Notes: generated from the sequence alone by a model not told the origin. DNA of 35,376 nt from Azolla pinnata (GCA_037176905.1 JBBBWG010001360.1:1-35376), one strand, 5' to 3'. Counted from the stretch's first letter, positions 12,601 through 23,585 are shown. Translations and numbers: made by a program.

Positions 12601-13896
12601 ACCCCATAAGTCACATTGACGGCTGTAAAACCGTAAATAGTTTATATCATTTTCATTTGTTTTAGATTTTGCAACTGTTTGTGCATTTCTATGATTCAGC
12701 CTCACATGTCTTTTGACTGGGCAGGTTCATTTTTTCGACATTGTTTTTCGCCCAAAGTAAGTAGCAGCTCTAAATTGTTGTGCGACTGAATTTTTTCTAC
12801 ACAATTTACTCAAATAGCTAATGATAACACTCTTCCCAGGAGAGAGGACGAAGAGCACATTTGGGAGGTTTGTCGTTCTTATCTGGTTGTTTGTCGTCCT
12901 CATCATTACATCAAGTTATACTGCTAGCCTAACTTCAATCTTGACACTACACCAGCTAACTCCTGTTATTAAGGGTATTGGTAGCCTACAAACTGGTACT
13001 GATCCCATAGGCTACAAGACAGGATCCTATGTAAAAGATTACCTGACTGGCTTAAACATAGCATCGGAAAGGTTGATCCCCATGAACTCCATAAATGACT
13101 ATGCTGAGGCTCTCACAAAAGGCCCTGGAAATGGAGGCGTTGCTGCCATTGTTGATGAGCTTCCATACATCGAACTCTTTTTGCGCACTAAGTGTGGCTT
13201 TACTATAGTTGGCGACCAATTCACTAAAGGAGAATGGGGATATGTAAGTATTTATTGGTACTATGTCATTTCAATCATATAGTAATGAATCCTCACATTC
13301 TCTTCATTTCCTGGTAGGCTTTCCCAAAGAATTCTCGGCTTAGAACTGATCTATCCACAGTTATAATGAACCTGTCAGAGAATGGAAACCTCAAAAAGAT
13401 TCAAGATTCCTGGTTAACATCTCGCAAATGCGCAGCTAGCCTTAACGATGGAGGGGCTACTCAGCTACACATAACTAGCTTTTGGGGCCTCTTTCTCATC
13501 ACTGGCACGGCATCGGGCTTGAGTCTCGTTATCTATTTAATTCGCCTACTCCTACAATTTTCTCAACAGCGGAGACATGGACCCCAACCTGCATCTACAA
13601 GTAAAGGCTTCATCAAATCTTTTGTTTCTTATATGAATGAGCCAGAAATAGAGAGAGACACAAAGCGGGGGTCTAGCGATGGTGGAAGAAAGAAAAAGGA
13701 CATATCTTATCAATCAGATCAGATCTTATTGTCAGATCAAATGTCGTCATTATATCAGGTTTCACCCTGGTCTCTGGGCTCCTCATTATCTCAGCGTTGC
13801 CCCTTTTGTCACGGTGCCACATCATACCAGAGCTCCCCATTTTCTCAGGGCTCTGCCTCACCTGACCAAGCTCGACACCATGACGATGATACTTAA
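9606..13896 (+). CDS. Glutamate receptor-like ion channel (plant GLR)
   Basis: Six exons: 9606-9915, 10236-11572, 11850-12130, 12725-12756, 12840-13243 and 13318-13896. They total 2943 nt, giving 980 aa with all phases compatible. Order: hydrophobic signal region (about 20-45, with an alternative ATG at 9672); periplasmic-binding-like amino-terminal domain (about 45-420); ligand-binding half S1 (about 475-585, with [18 protein letters not shown]); M1 (about 602-625); pore loop [10 protein letters not shown] (643-653) on a 32-nt exon; M3 ending [11 protein letters not shown] (about 662-688); S2 with [10 protein letters not shown]4 (about 840-867); Ser/Gln-rich cytosolic tail. Plant GLRs are amino-acid-gated cation channels in plasma or internal membranes, active in calcium and wound signalling. 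SYTASL matches the plant form of the animal SYTANL gate. Length is normal (about 900-980 aa) and no stop or frameshift is seen. The clade is not assigned. Confidence 0.95.
12329..12399 (+). pseudogene. Decayed copy of the GLR exon 3 3' end inside intron 3
   Basis: This stretch aligns by eye with the end of exon 3 (about 12060-12130). The sequence ggttgct-ggcacaa..aaaacagggactt, the AAACA region and the final TATG before the donor are all shared. It differs by a 2-nt deletion and many substitutions. A good acceptor (ATTGTCAG) precedes it, and a GC-type donor (GCAAGA) replaces GTAAGA. Most likely it is a relic of partial exon duplication. Confidence 0.7.
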
Positions 13897-15330
13897 ATCA
13901 GAACAATGTTCTCCGTTGAATTTTCTACAGTAATTCCATTCCAATATGGTGAGAAACTAAGGGATGCAGATCCTCAAAAGGAGAAAAGAACAATCTCAGA
14001 AACGTGGAAACAGGTCTACCATAAAAAACATCACCATATGAAACAAATATTAGGAATGGGCAGAAAGACAGAGCATGGTTCACATTAAAGGTCAACCATG
14101 AGAATCATTCTAAGGCTTTCCATCCTTAGCTACTATTTTTACTATGAACCCTGTTTCCTAAACAGGCAATGTGAATACACATATCAATTGCCATATGGCC
14201 TCTTACTGGTATAAATCTTCAAAAATGTAAGATTTCCGTGGCATACTCGATGAAACTACCAATCCCTGTTTGGTGGAAGTTGGTTCATTAGTTAATATGA
14301 TCGTGGAGCTACGTATCCACATTTTCCTGTAAAACAGATTTATCATAAAGGTTTCTTACATGTACCAAATGGGCTACACAGCTGAAATGTTATGTAACAT
14401 CTGTAATTGAGTAACTACCGTGAAGTGTTTCTAATTCTCTTAAGAGATAAGAGAAACTGGAAATGCAATTTTTTGTCATCGTAAGCTGAGTGCTTCGCTC
14501 TTTTCATAATAACTAGCTCCCTGAATTACCCACAGAACTTGAAAGCAAGATCAAGCTTCCATATCTTTAGGAAAGGTAATTGTCCTCAATCAACTGATCA
14601 CCAAGCTAGCCCTTAAAGACCATAAGCATACATAATCATGAAGCCACGGTATTTCTTCAATATTTCACACTATTAATGCTATTGTTGCCTTATGACCCAC
14701 TTGACCATACATTTCGTTTGTGCAACTTAAGTCACTTTCAAGTATATTTATGCCTTAGGAGATAATTAAAGCCACAGGAGCTCAACATTCCATGTAAAAA
14801 TATAGAACTATTACTCAGATCAACTATTCATTATTGCAACACTTAGTTTATTAGATAATCCGGTAAAAAATTGAGAAATCCAAAACCATACGGACAATGT
14901 TTCACCTATTGAACAAATGAATTTCAATAGCTCGGATCTTCATGTACCTCAAAGTGATTGTGCGGCAGGCAGATAAGGTTGCAAATTTTACACTTCTGAT
15001 TGAATGCAGTCAAAAGTATGCCACCTAGTAGATTTTTTTCTCATCAACCAATCATGCATTTGGTGACAGTAATGGAGATCATAAACGCTCAGTGAAGATT
15101 CACAACCTTGAATGGAGTTCTGCACCATATCTGGTACTCTCTGCCCTCCTAATTTTCAATACAGCTTCCTGAGAATACAAAAGCAATCAACCTGAATATA
15201 TTAGACAGGTAAAGCATCACCAAATTCTGGTTGACATATTACAACCTGCACAAGGAAGGGATAGTAACAGATCTACCTGAGAACGAAACATGGTCAAAAT
15301 CTTACATTATGTGAAGCAGAATTAGCTAAT
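13897..15330. other. GLR 3' flank and AT-rich intergenic DNA
   Basis: The first 200 bp probably include the GLR 3' UTR. A 60-codon open frame at 13906-14088 has no recognisable features. The rest is AT-rich and holds nothing I can identify. Confidence 0.6.
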
Positions 15331-15800
15331 GCAATTTACTCATCATAGACTAAATCCAAATAAATTACATCATATGTTTTTCCCTGACATTCCTTCTTTG
15401 TAAAGTCTCTCACAACTAAATTCCTCATGATAGAACAACGCCGAATAAATTAGATCGATAGTTTTTCCTTCACATCCTTTCCTTTTAACGCAAAGTCAAT
15501 CTCACGACAACTCATTCATCATAGAGCTATTGCCAAATAGATTAGCTCATTTGCTTCTTAGCAGATCTAGACCAACCAAATCATAGATCATCTTCTTCAC
15601 GTTCTTTCCACATAAAGAAAAGTCAGCCGATACAAGCTACCAGACACAGATCTATACCAGAAAAAAAGATCATCTGTATTTCCTTTGCATTCTTTGATCC
15701 TGCAAAGAGAAATCGGTCTGTACAGGTCACTCATCATAAGTAGATCTAGAGAAAGCAAATTAGATCACTTGCCTTCCTGTTCTTCCCAGAACAGTTTGTA
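15330..15800. repeat. Degenerate tandem array (~80-100 bp units)
   Basis: Five to six diverged units share the pattern AAATnnATTAGATCATnTGnTTTTCCnTnnCATTCTTT, then AAAG and TC..ACAA. Anchors are near 15369, 15454, 15543, 15587, 15669 and 15764. Divergence is high, so unit edges are approximate. Confidence 0.6.
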
Positions 15801-16167
15801 TGCATCTAAGTTCAACACAAAACAAGGAAAAATCTGTTCTAAACGATGCCATGCGTTGAAGACCTACCTTCAATGCGCTGAACCAGTGTTGTTTTTTTTC
15901 CGTTCACCACTGTAACCGGCCATGGCCCGTGTCTTGTAGAGAGACTGCTACTCTCATTGGAGAGGAAATTAGGTTAGGGCACCGAGCTCCATCTCGAGTG
16001 CATTTCACAGTTCCACAGTTCCACAGCCACCCACCGCCACCAAGCTAAGTATCCCTCGGATCAAACAGCACCATCATTTTGCTGATCAAACTGCTTACTA
16101 CTCCCCCTCCTCCTCTTCACCACTTCCATCCCCTCGGATTTCCATCCACTATTACATGAACCTGCTC
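15801..16167. other. Unassigned stretch before the GATC tract
   Basis: It holds a more GC-rich stretch (about 15915-16140) with a small direct repeat (CACAGTTCCACAGTTCCACAG) and CT/CCACC-rich sequence, which could be a promoter or leader. No coding frame is convincing. Confidence 0.4.
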
Positions 16168-16210
16168 CGATCGATCGATCGATCGATCGATCGATCGATC
16201 AATCGATCGA
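16168..16210. repeat. (GATC)n tract
   Basis: About ten near-perfect GATC units, self-complementary on both strands. Shorter GATC runs recur at about 16248-16262 and inside the satellite units that follow. Confidence 0.95.
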
Positions 16211-16337
16211 CGACTCGAAGATCGTCGATGTATGTATGGACCTGCTCCGATCGATCGATCGACCAACAACGGATGGACCCGCTTTGAATGGATCCAATCG
16301 ACAACATGCGGGCCTGCCCCGCAACGATCGATCTTGT

Positions 16338-16965
16338 TAACTGATCAGATTGGACCTACCCGAATAGATCGATTCGCCAACCTATGTATGCGTACATGCA
16401 TAAACATATGGGCAGGATCAACAGATCAACAAACATGTTGAAGAGTGTAGATAGATCAATGCAATTGTGATGTAGCTTATGTTGGTGTTTCGTAGTTCTG
16501 GTCCCTTCGGAACCGTTCGCAATGCAGGTGAATCGATCGATCTATCAACTGATCAGATTGGATCTACTCGAATCGATCGATTCGCCAACATATGTATGCG
16601 TACATGCATAAACATATGGGCAGGTTCAACAGATCAACAAACATGTTGAAGAGTGTAGATAGATCAATGCAATTGTGATATATCTTATGTTGCTGTTTCG
16701 TAGTTCTGGGCCCTTTGGAACCGTTCGCAATGCAGGTGAATCGATCGATCGATCTATCAACTGATCAGATTGGACCTACTCGAATCGATCGATTGGCCAA
16801 CATATGTATGCGTACATGCATAAACATATGGGCAGGATCAGCAGATCGACAAACATATGGGCTTGTTGTATATGTTGAAGAGTGAGGATAGATCAATGCA
16901 ATTGTGATGTAACTTATGTTGTTGTTTCGTAGTTCTGGCCCCTTTGGAACCGTTCGCAAATGTGG
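16338..16965. repeat. Three-copy satellite-like tandem repeat (208-212 bp)
   Basis: The landmark ATGCGTACATGCATAAACAT recurs at 16388, 16596 and 16808, giving periods of 208 and 212 bp. Each unit also carries CAACTGATCAGATTGGA(T/C)CTAC, GATAGATCAATGCAATTGTGAT, TTTCGTAGTTCTGG and GGAACCGTTCGCAA. Copies are very similar by eye, with differences mainly in GATC number and a 20-bp insertion in the third. A partial unit precedes the first. Confidence 0.9.
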
Positions 16966-17094
16966 GGTGATGTGATGAATAAAAGCCACTGAATTCAGAT
17001 TTCGTTAGTTAACAGTACAAAGCAGAATGCAGAGGGGTTAGGTTCAAAGCTTGGAAGAAAGTACGAGAAACATGAGCAAATTGCTCCACTCGAA

Positions 17095-17540
17095 AGCCAT
17101 GTTGTGATCGCAAGTCATCATCGAAGCCACTGAATGGCAACCAACCATGAATGATAGATAGCCATGTAGCAACCATGCGTGAGACATAGATTATAGTATA
17201 ATTCTTCACGTGTCTCGAGTATTGAACCACTCTGGTTCAGCGTCAGTCTTCGGTGCTCTTACATTCCAAGTCTTTTGGAAATAACATTTCTTGTTTCTTG
17301 TGTTCTCAATCTTCGTTTTTTTTTTCTTGTCATACTTTTGTCTTCCGAGTCTATCGTTGCCTACGAGCATGAGAATTGAGTCGTGACAACTAACATTGCC
17401 GCAAGTTGAATGCGATGAAAGCCAAGAGGCAATCATGCACGATAGCTGCTCGACGAGCATGTACAAGCCTAACATTGCTATAAATAGTTGGGCTTGTTAA
17501 GATCGTATTGAACCATTCTAGTTGAACACTAGTTTTCGAC
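17095..17540. repeat. Diverged direct duplication (~290 bp spacing)
   Basis: Two blocks share the landmarks GAAAGCCA, AACCATG/AATCATG-CA(C)GATAG, TATTGAACCA(C/T)TCT, GTT(C/G)A and TTTTCG(G/A)(T/C)GCTCT, first at about 17095-17260 and again at about 17410-17545. Conservation is patchy. Confidence 0.5.
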
Positions 17541-17559
17541 GCTCTATTCAAAATCGACT

Positions 17560-18055
17560 TTTGTTCCATTTCTTGATACCATTGAATCCGAATATCGTCT
17601 TTGTGTTTCCCTTCAGTTTTTCTAGTTATAAACATTCCAAATTTACCTTTTGTTCCATTTCCTGGATACCCTTGAGTTTGTACTGTCTTTGTGAAATTTG
17701 AATTGCATTTTGTTCCATTTCTTGATAGCATTGAAATTGTATATTGTCTTTGTGGATTCAGAATTGCCTTTTTGTTCCATTTCTTGATACCATGGAATTT
17801 CTATATTGTCTCTGTGTTTTCCTTCACTTTTTCTAGTTATATAAACATTCTAAATTTGCCTTTTGTCCCATTTCTTGGATACCATTGAGTTTCTACTGTC
17901 TTTGTGTTTTATCTTCTGTTTTCTTCTGGTTTGACATTCTGAATTGCCATTTGTTCCATTTCTTGATACCCATTGGAATTTGTACTTTGTCTTTGTGTGT
18001 TTTCCTTTCAGTTTTTCTTCCTTTGTCTTGTGTGTTTTCCATTCAGTTTTTCTTC
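17560..18055. repeat. Tandem array with a TGTTCCATTTCTTGATA core, upstream of PPR gene
   Basis: The core recurs at 17562, 17651, 17711, 17773, 17864 (TGTCCCATTTCTTGGATA) and 17952. Spacings of 89, 60, 62, 91 and 88 bp show a short and a long unit class. Longer units add TTTTCTAGTTATA-AACATTC. The array ends about 60 bp before the PPR start codon, so it occupies the promoter or 5' leader. Confidence 0.85.
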
Positions 18056-18117
18056 CTTCTGACAGGGAGGCAAGAGAGCCAAGAGGGGGAGAGAGACAGA
18101 GAGAACCAGCTCATGTG

Positions 18118-20729
18118 ATGAAAATCATCAACAAAGGTGGATCCCCTTCACTGCCCATCCAGGGAATGATGGGCAACAATCAGGTCATCAAGGCTCTCAC
18201 CATTGGAGAGGCATTCCATCTCATACAGGATTGCATCCGAGACGGCGACATCCGATCCGCCCGCGCCCTCCGCGCCCTCATACACAAGCATGAGCTCCAC
18301 CGCAATTCATTCTTAGGAACCCATCTCATCAGGATGTTTGCCTCCCTCGGAAGCTTGGCGGATGCGGACCGGGTGTTCGAGACTTTGCCGGAGCCGTCGG
18401 TGTTCTCGTGGAGTGCCATCATCGCAGCTCATGCTGATCTCGGAGAAGCCTGTGTAAGTGGTAGGTGTGGTGGCGTTGGTGGTGGTGGTAGTAGGGAGAG
18501 TGATAGGGATCTCTGTGTTAATAGTGATGGTGGTAATGCTGGTGGCGTTTGCGGTAGAGATGGTGATGGTGGTAATGCTGGTGGCGGTTGCGGTAGAGAT
18601 GGTGATGCTGGTAATGCTGATGGTAATTGTGGTAGAGATGGTGATGCTGGTAATGCTGATGGTAATTGTGGTAGAGATGGTGATGCTGGTAATGCTGGAA
18701 ATGCTGGTAATGCTGGAAATGCTGGTAATGCTGATGGTAATTGTGGTAGAGATGCTGGTGATGCTGGTAATGCTGATGGTAATTGTGGTAGAGATNNNNN
18801 NNNNNNNNNNNNNNNNNNNNNNNNNNNNNNNNNNNNNNNNNNNNNNNNNNNNNNNNNNNNNNNNNNNNNNNNNNNNNNNNNNNNNNNNNNNNNNNTAGAG
18901 ATGCTGGTGATGCTGGTAATGCTGATGGTAATTGTGGTAGAGATGCTGGTGATGCTGGTAATGCTGATGGTATTTGTGGTAGAGATGCTGGTGATGCTGG
19001 TAATGCTGATGGTATTTGTGGTAGAGATGCTGGTGATGCTGGTAATGCTGATGGTAGAGATGGTGATGCTGTTAGCAATTGTGGTCCTAGCTGTAGCAAT
19101 GGTGGTGTTAACACTGCCCTCTGGCTCTACAGAAAGCTCCTCCTTTCGTCGCCCGTTGAGCCGGATGATCGCGTTCATGTCGCAGCGCTGAAAGCGTGTG
19201 CGAATTCGGAGGACCTCTTCCGAGGGCTGCTTCTTCACCATGCCCTCATCGAGGCCATGGCGGAATCGGAGCTTTTCGTCGCCAACTCTCTCGTCGATAT
19301 GTACGGAAAGTGCGGCCGGCTGCGGGACGCGCGATCCGTGTTTGATGGCTTCCGATGCCGGAATGTGGTGACTTGGACATGCATGATCGCGTGCTATGCT
19401 CGGCATCACGAGGGCCTCGGCGCGATCGAGCTGTTCCAGAAGATGCACGAGGCCGGGGTGGAGTCGAATAAGGCGACTCTCGTGAGCGTTCTCAAAGCCT
19501 GCTCCGCATCGGGAGCATGGAATCGAGGAAGGGCGGTGCATGCCGCGACCGTGGACAGGGGTTTCCACCGCGACGCCTTCATCGGAAGCGTTCTGATCGA
19601 CATGTATGCGAAGTGCGGATCGATCCGCGATGCGTTCGGTGCGTTCTCGGGCGTTTTCGAGCAGGATGTGGCGGTATGGAATGCCATGATCGCTGCGTGC
19701 TCGCACGCTGGCTTGGCCGAGGACGCATTGGAGGTATATCGGAGTATGCGCGAACGAGGTGCATTCCCGGATTCGATAACATTTGTCGGCGTTCTTAAAG
19801 CTTGTTCTAGCTTGCAGTCTTCCAGCCATGGCAGATCGATCCACGCGTTTATATGCCGTTACGGGCTCGACAGGGAGACATCGGTCGGAAATTCACTCAT
19901 CGGCATGTACGTGAACAGCGGCCGCATGCTTGACGCATTTCAGGTCTTCTCGCTGATGCCGTCGCGGGATGTGATCACGTGGAGCTGCGTCATCGCCGCG
20001 TACGCCGAAGAAGGCCGAGTGCAGGAGGCGATTCGAGCCTTCTGCAACATGCAAAACGACGGCGTCGAGCCGAACAAAGTCACATACTTGAGCATGGTAA
20101 AGCTGTGCTCCGATCCAGCGGCTTTTGGTCGAGGGCAGCTGCTACACGGATGCATCACGGAGAGCGGCCACGATGCGGACGAATGCATCGCAAGCAGTCT
20201 TATCGAGATGCATGCGAAATGTGGCAGGTTCGAGGACGCAAGCTATGTATTTGACAGAGGGGAGAAGGAGAAGAAGAAGAAGAAGGATGTGGTCGCGTAT
20301 GGTGCGATGCTTGCAGCTTGCGCTTCGAATCGCGGCTTCGAATCCGCAGCTCGTTACTTCGACGCGATGAAGCGCGATAGCGTGAATCCAGATGCATCCG
20401 CGCTTGTTAGCCTGCTCTCCGCGTGTAGCCAACAAGGATCGCTGGAAAGTGGCTTCTCCATTTTGGGTTCTGCCAGAGCTCTTTGTGGCCTCATGCCCAG
20501 TGTGCATATCTACAATTGTGCGATCGATCTCCTCGCTCGAGCCGGGTGCATCGTCGAAGCCGTCGACTTGATTCTGAGCTTGCCCTTCGATTCCAACCCC
20601 TTGGGATGGACTTCGTTACTCGAGCATTGCAAAACACATGGCCATGCAAGCCTAGGGGAAGGAAGACTCGCCCTCGATTCTTCGCTGGAACGGAAGGCGG
20701 TGCCGCCGGGAATCGTACGCAGGGCTTAG
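18118..20729 (+). CDS. PLS-class pentatricopeptide repeat protein with inserted Gly/Asn/Asp-rich repeat
   Basis: ATG 18118 is chosen because further upstream the frame runs into the tandem array. Before the gap it is open to 18795 (226 codons); after the gap it is open from 18897 to the stop at 20727-20729 (610 codons). It encodes about a dozen PPR motifs with PLS signatures: NSLVDMYGKCG, VVTWTCMIACYA, LIDMYAKCGSIRDA, VLKACSS, CAIDLLARAG. It ends in a partial E-type segment (GWTSLLEHCKTHG) with no complete E or DYW domain. PLS proteins bind organellar RNA for editing or processing. A targeting peptide is not obvious. The first PPR motif is split after AIIAAHADLGEAC by the low-complexity insert and resumes with ALWLYRKLL. 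The frame difference between the two parts is explained by the arbitrary gap length. GC content is clearly higher than in the flanks. Confidence 0.88.
18460..19110 (+). repeat. 39/42-bp minisatellite within PPR gene
   Basis: Imperfect units built from GGTAATGCTGATGGTAATTGTGGTAGAGATGCTGGTGATGCT-type triplets encode GNADGNCGRDGDA (13 codons) or GNADGNCGRDAGDA (14 codons), plus short GNA runs. No stop occurs in the PPR frame on either side of the gap. The array is more degenerate at its left end. Confidence 0.9.
18796..18895. other. Assembly gap (100 N)
   Basis: Exactly 100 N lie inside the minisatellite. A round number usually marks a gap of unknown size, so frame and repeat copy number across it cannot be taken from this sequence. 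Confidence 0.98.
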
Positions 20730-21354
20730 AGACGTGGAAGTACTTCGCTTCGCGGGTGTGCGAGATTCTTCTCCTGCTTGATGTTGCGGGGAAAGAACGA
20801 AAGCTGCGCGGACGACGGAATCGTGGTGTGTTTGTGAAGGATTTGCAGCGGATTTCAGACGTGCGATTTGGGCAGTGATCCAGCCATTGATTGACATACA
20901 TCGGGAGACTTGCTTTCGATTCTTTTATCGCAACAGCTTCTGCTACCGATGTGGGAAACCCCAGAATCATGCATGGCTTCAGAAAGGATTTGCAGGGGAT
21001 TCCAGATGTACAAATTCGGCGCAGGCGAAATTAGTATCGCCTCAAATTAATGTCGATCCACTTCTATATCCCGTGTCCGATCATTTTGTCTGCAGTATTT
21101 GCATCATTTCATCCTCGTTTGGTTCTCCCAGTCGGTGCTTTGGATCGGTTGGTGTAATAACTGGTTTGTCATTTCAATAAGTCTGTAACATACTTCTTGT
21201 TGGTACATAAAATAATTTGCTTGGAGTGAGCAACTTCAATGTTGATGAAGTATTTCAACCTTCCTGATCTTTTTTTATATCTAAGTATTTGTTTCGGTGT
21301 AATTTCTTTTCTTCATCATCTCTTATGATTAAAGATATCATTAACATGGACTAG
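20730..21354. other. PPR 3' flank with a short duplication
   Basis: A motif of about 45 bp, AAGGATTTGCAG(C/G)GGATT(T/C)CAGA, occurs at about 20837 and again at about 20982. Overlapping open frames here have no recognisable domain. The stretch up to the retrotransposon is otherwise featureless. Confidence 0.55.
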
Positions 21355-21797
21355 TGACGCAGCTCAAGGTTGAATGTAGAGAGACTCCATCTTCCGAATG
21401 CACACGACCAACGTCAAGCTCTGTTGCTACTAAATCCCCCCTTGGATATATCAGTACAAAGCTGCCTTGGTACCCTAATCTGATTGATTAGGAAAGAGAA
21501 CTCGGTGGGAAATGTGGACCTCAGCCTGCACTCCTCACTCAGAAGAAATCAACTGCAGATTACGATTTAAACTACCTTCTCTCTTCTTCTATTGTCTATT
21601 TATAGATATTCTCCTCCTAAGGTGCTATCCATATATTTTGGTATTAATTAATTATTTATTTATTTAATCACATGATGGGCTGATGACGTTTTAACTTCTA
21701 ACTATTAAAACCTATATAGAAACTCTAAGGTCATGACCTTTTAACTCCTACAAAAACCTTAAAGCCACAACCCCATTCTACAAAAGCCCTAACTCCA
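21355..21797 (-). repeat. 3' LTR of the Ty3/Gypsy element
   Basis: It begins TGACGCAGCTCAAGG on + and ends ..CTCCA, just outside a purine-rich tract on the minus strand. About 115 bp at its left end match 26159-26271. A minus-strand TATA-like CTATAAATAG lies at 21595-21604, as expected for an LTR promoter. The right boundary is uncertain by a few bases. Confidence 0.75.
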
Positions 21798-21829
21798 CCA
21801 TTCCCCCCGAGTGGGAGAAATTCATCCTT

Positions 21830-22799
21830 GAATTGGCGTATTGCTCTACTTTATAGTAAGGGATGAGATACCGGATATTGAACACATCCAAGGTCTGCAC
21901 ACCGTCAAGTAATTTAACTTGATATGCATTGAAGTTGATCTTTTAAATAATTGGTAAGGGTCTAATATTGTGTGCTGATGATTTGTTGTAGCTAGAAAGC
22001 ATTTTTTTTGTGATGACCACCCATACTAGATTGCCCTCCTGCAATTCAATGTTACATCTTCGCTTATCTACCGCAAATTTCTACATTTGATTTGCGCTTT
22101 GTAAGTGTGGTGTGCTGCCTCATTAACCTTTTGAAGGGAGGTCACAAGCTCTACTGCATTCCCATGTACTTTCGTATGTTCTGGCAAGCGAAGTAAATGA
22201 AGAGAGCCACGTGGGAGGATCGCATGTACTTTCGTATGAGTGAATTTTGCTTGGCACGACTTCTGATTCCATGATTTGATGTTGCCCTCGACAAGACAAC
22301 GTAACAAGTTGCCCAATGAGCAGTTGACCACCTCTGTTTGTCCGTCTGCCTGCAGGTGGTATACGCTACTGAATTTTAAGTTGGTATTGACCTTTTTCCA
22401 CGATGTGTGATTGAGAAAGTGCGGTCATAATCAAAGACAATGGAGGCGGGTAGTACATGCATACGGTAAATGTCTTAAAAGAAGAGTTGAGCAACTCATA
22501 CAATATTTATTGTTTGCACACAAAGTAATGAAATGGACCATTTTTTAGAATCAATCAACCACCACAAAAATCAAGTCATGGCCTCGTTGAGTGCGAGATA
22601 ATCCCAACACAAAATCAATGTCGATATCAACCCATCGTTGTACTGGAAGGGGTAGTGGCATGTACAATCTTGCATTTGTGCGTTGCCTTTCGCTAGTTGA
22701 CAAATCCGACAATCTCGCACGTACCTCTCCACTTCCTTCAGTATTGTTGGGAAAAAATATGATGATTGAACTAGTTACGTCACACATGCCCCTCGTCAT
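21830..22799 (-). pseudogene. Integrase region of the Ty3/Gypsy element (broken)
   Basis: Minus-strand pieces include a catalytic-core start ([22 protein letters not shown], about 22551-22650). The later ADGQTEVVNCSLGNLLRCL segment spans about 22250-22350. A C-terminal stretch (INFNAYQVKLLDGVQ..FNIRYLIPY) covers about 21840-21960. Stops and shifts separate them, and the middle of the core is unreadable. The zinc-binding part lies between this region and the RNase H fragment and is also broken. Confidence 0.8.
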
Positions 22800-23007
22800 T
22801 GAGCTCTTGAATTATATGTAAGCGCCAACTACATTCTTAAATACAAAGGTGATTACCTTTGAAGCGAAAGCCCTTGTGAAGCATGAATTCGGTCCTTTCT
22901 CTTATAATGATCTTCTGTAAGATGGAATCAAAAAACGGATCCGCTTGTAAAAGGTCCAAAAAGGAAAAAACCCATGATACCTCTACTGTCATACGAGCCA
23001 AGATGTT

Positions 23008-23396
23008 TCATCGTTTACTGAGGGTGTCGACCAAGACCACCTTGTTGGTAACTCCAGATGTGTGCTTTATGATAAATGTAAAGTTTTGTAGGTAGGCAAT
23101 CAATGAGACGTGTCGCATTGAGACCTTGTCTTGATTTTGCAAATGTTTGAGAGCCTCATGGTCCGTATATGAAACGAACTTTGTATGCACTAGGTAGTGT
23201 TGCCAATGTTTAATCGCTTGCACCACCACATAGAATTCGACGTTGTAGGCATTGTATCGTGCTTGTGCACCCAAGATTTTTTCACGAAAAGAAACAATCG
23301 ATTTACTTTGTTGGCTTAAAACTACACCAATGTCGACTTTTGATGCGTCAGCATGTAGTTCGAAAAGTTGCTTGAAGTCCAACAATGCTAGGATGG
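23008..23396 (-). pseudogene. RNase H domain of the Ty3/Gypsy element
   Basis: A minus-strand frame carries ELHADASKVDIGVVLSQQ, RYNAYNVEFYVVVQAIKHW, YTDHEALKHLQ and FIIKHTSGVTNKV, in the order of Ty3/Gypsy RNase H. It continues the frame of the RT fragment once the nested LTR is set aside. It is open for about 130 codons. Confidence 0.88.
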
Positions 23397-23585
23397 TGTC
23401 AGAACCAAACAAGAGATTGAATGATTGAAGGAAGATATAAGAGAATAGAAGAGGAGATGAGAGTGAATTGTTAAAAGAATAATAGGTTTATTAGAATAGA
23501 ATGGGTACAAAGAGGAGTTCGATATAAGGAAGGCTTGATGCCGAAGACTGGTGTTAATTCGAATTGATTTCATATGATATATATG

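Noticed and set aside
15330..16965. CRISPR-like or other spaced repeat system
   Set aside because: The arrays are contiguous tandem repeats with no short repeat/unique spacer alternation, in a plant nuclear context.
17944..18117. N-terminal extension of the PPR frame to 17944
   Set aside because: The extension is a translation of the upstream tandem array and has Phe/Ser-rich composition unrelated to PPR or a targeting peptide.
18454..19136. GT-AG intron removing the minisatellite from the PPR gene
   Set aside because: Not excluded, but not used in the model. GTAAGT at 18454 has no in-phase acceptor that keeps the ALWLYRK helix, while the reading frame stays open through the repeat on both sides of the gap.
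18429..19844. Large minus-strand open frame opposite the PPR gene
   Set aside because: It is the antisense shadow of the minisatellite and the PPR coding region, and it spans the gap of unknown length.
20483..20878. Alternative-frame continuation of the PPR C-terminus
   Set aside because: I looked for a frameshifted E or DYW domain in the other two frames and found no matching motif; truncation at the E-type segment is simpler.
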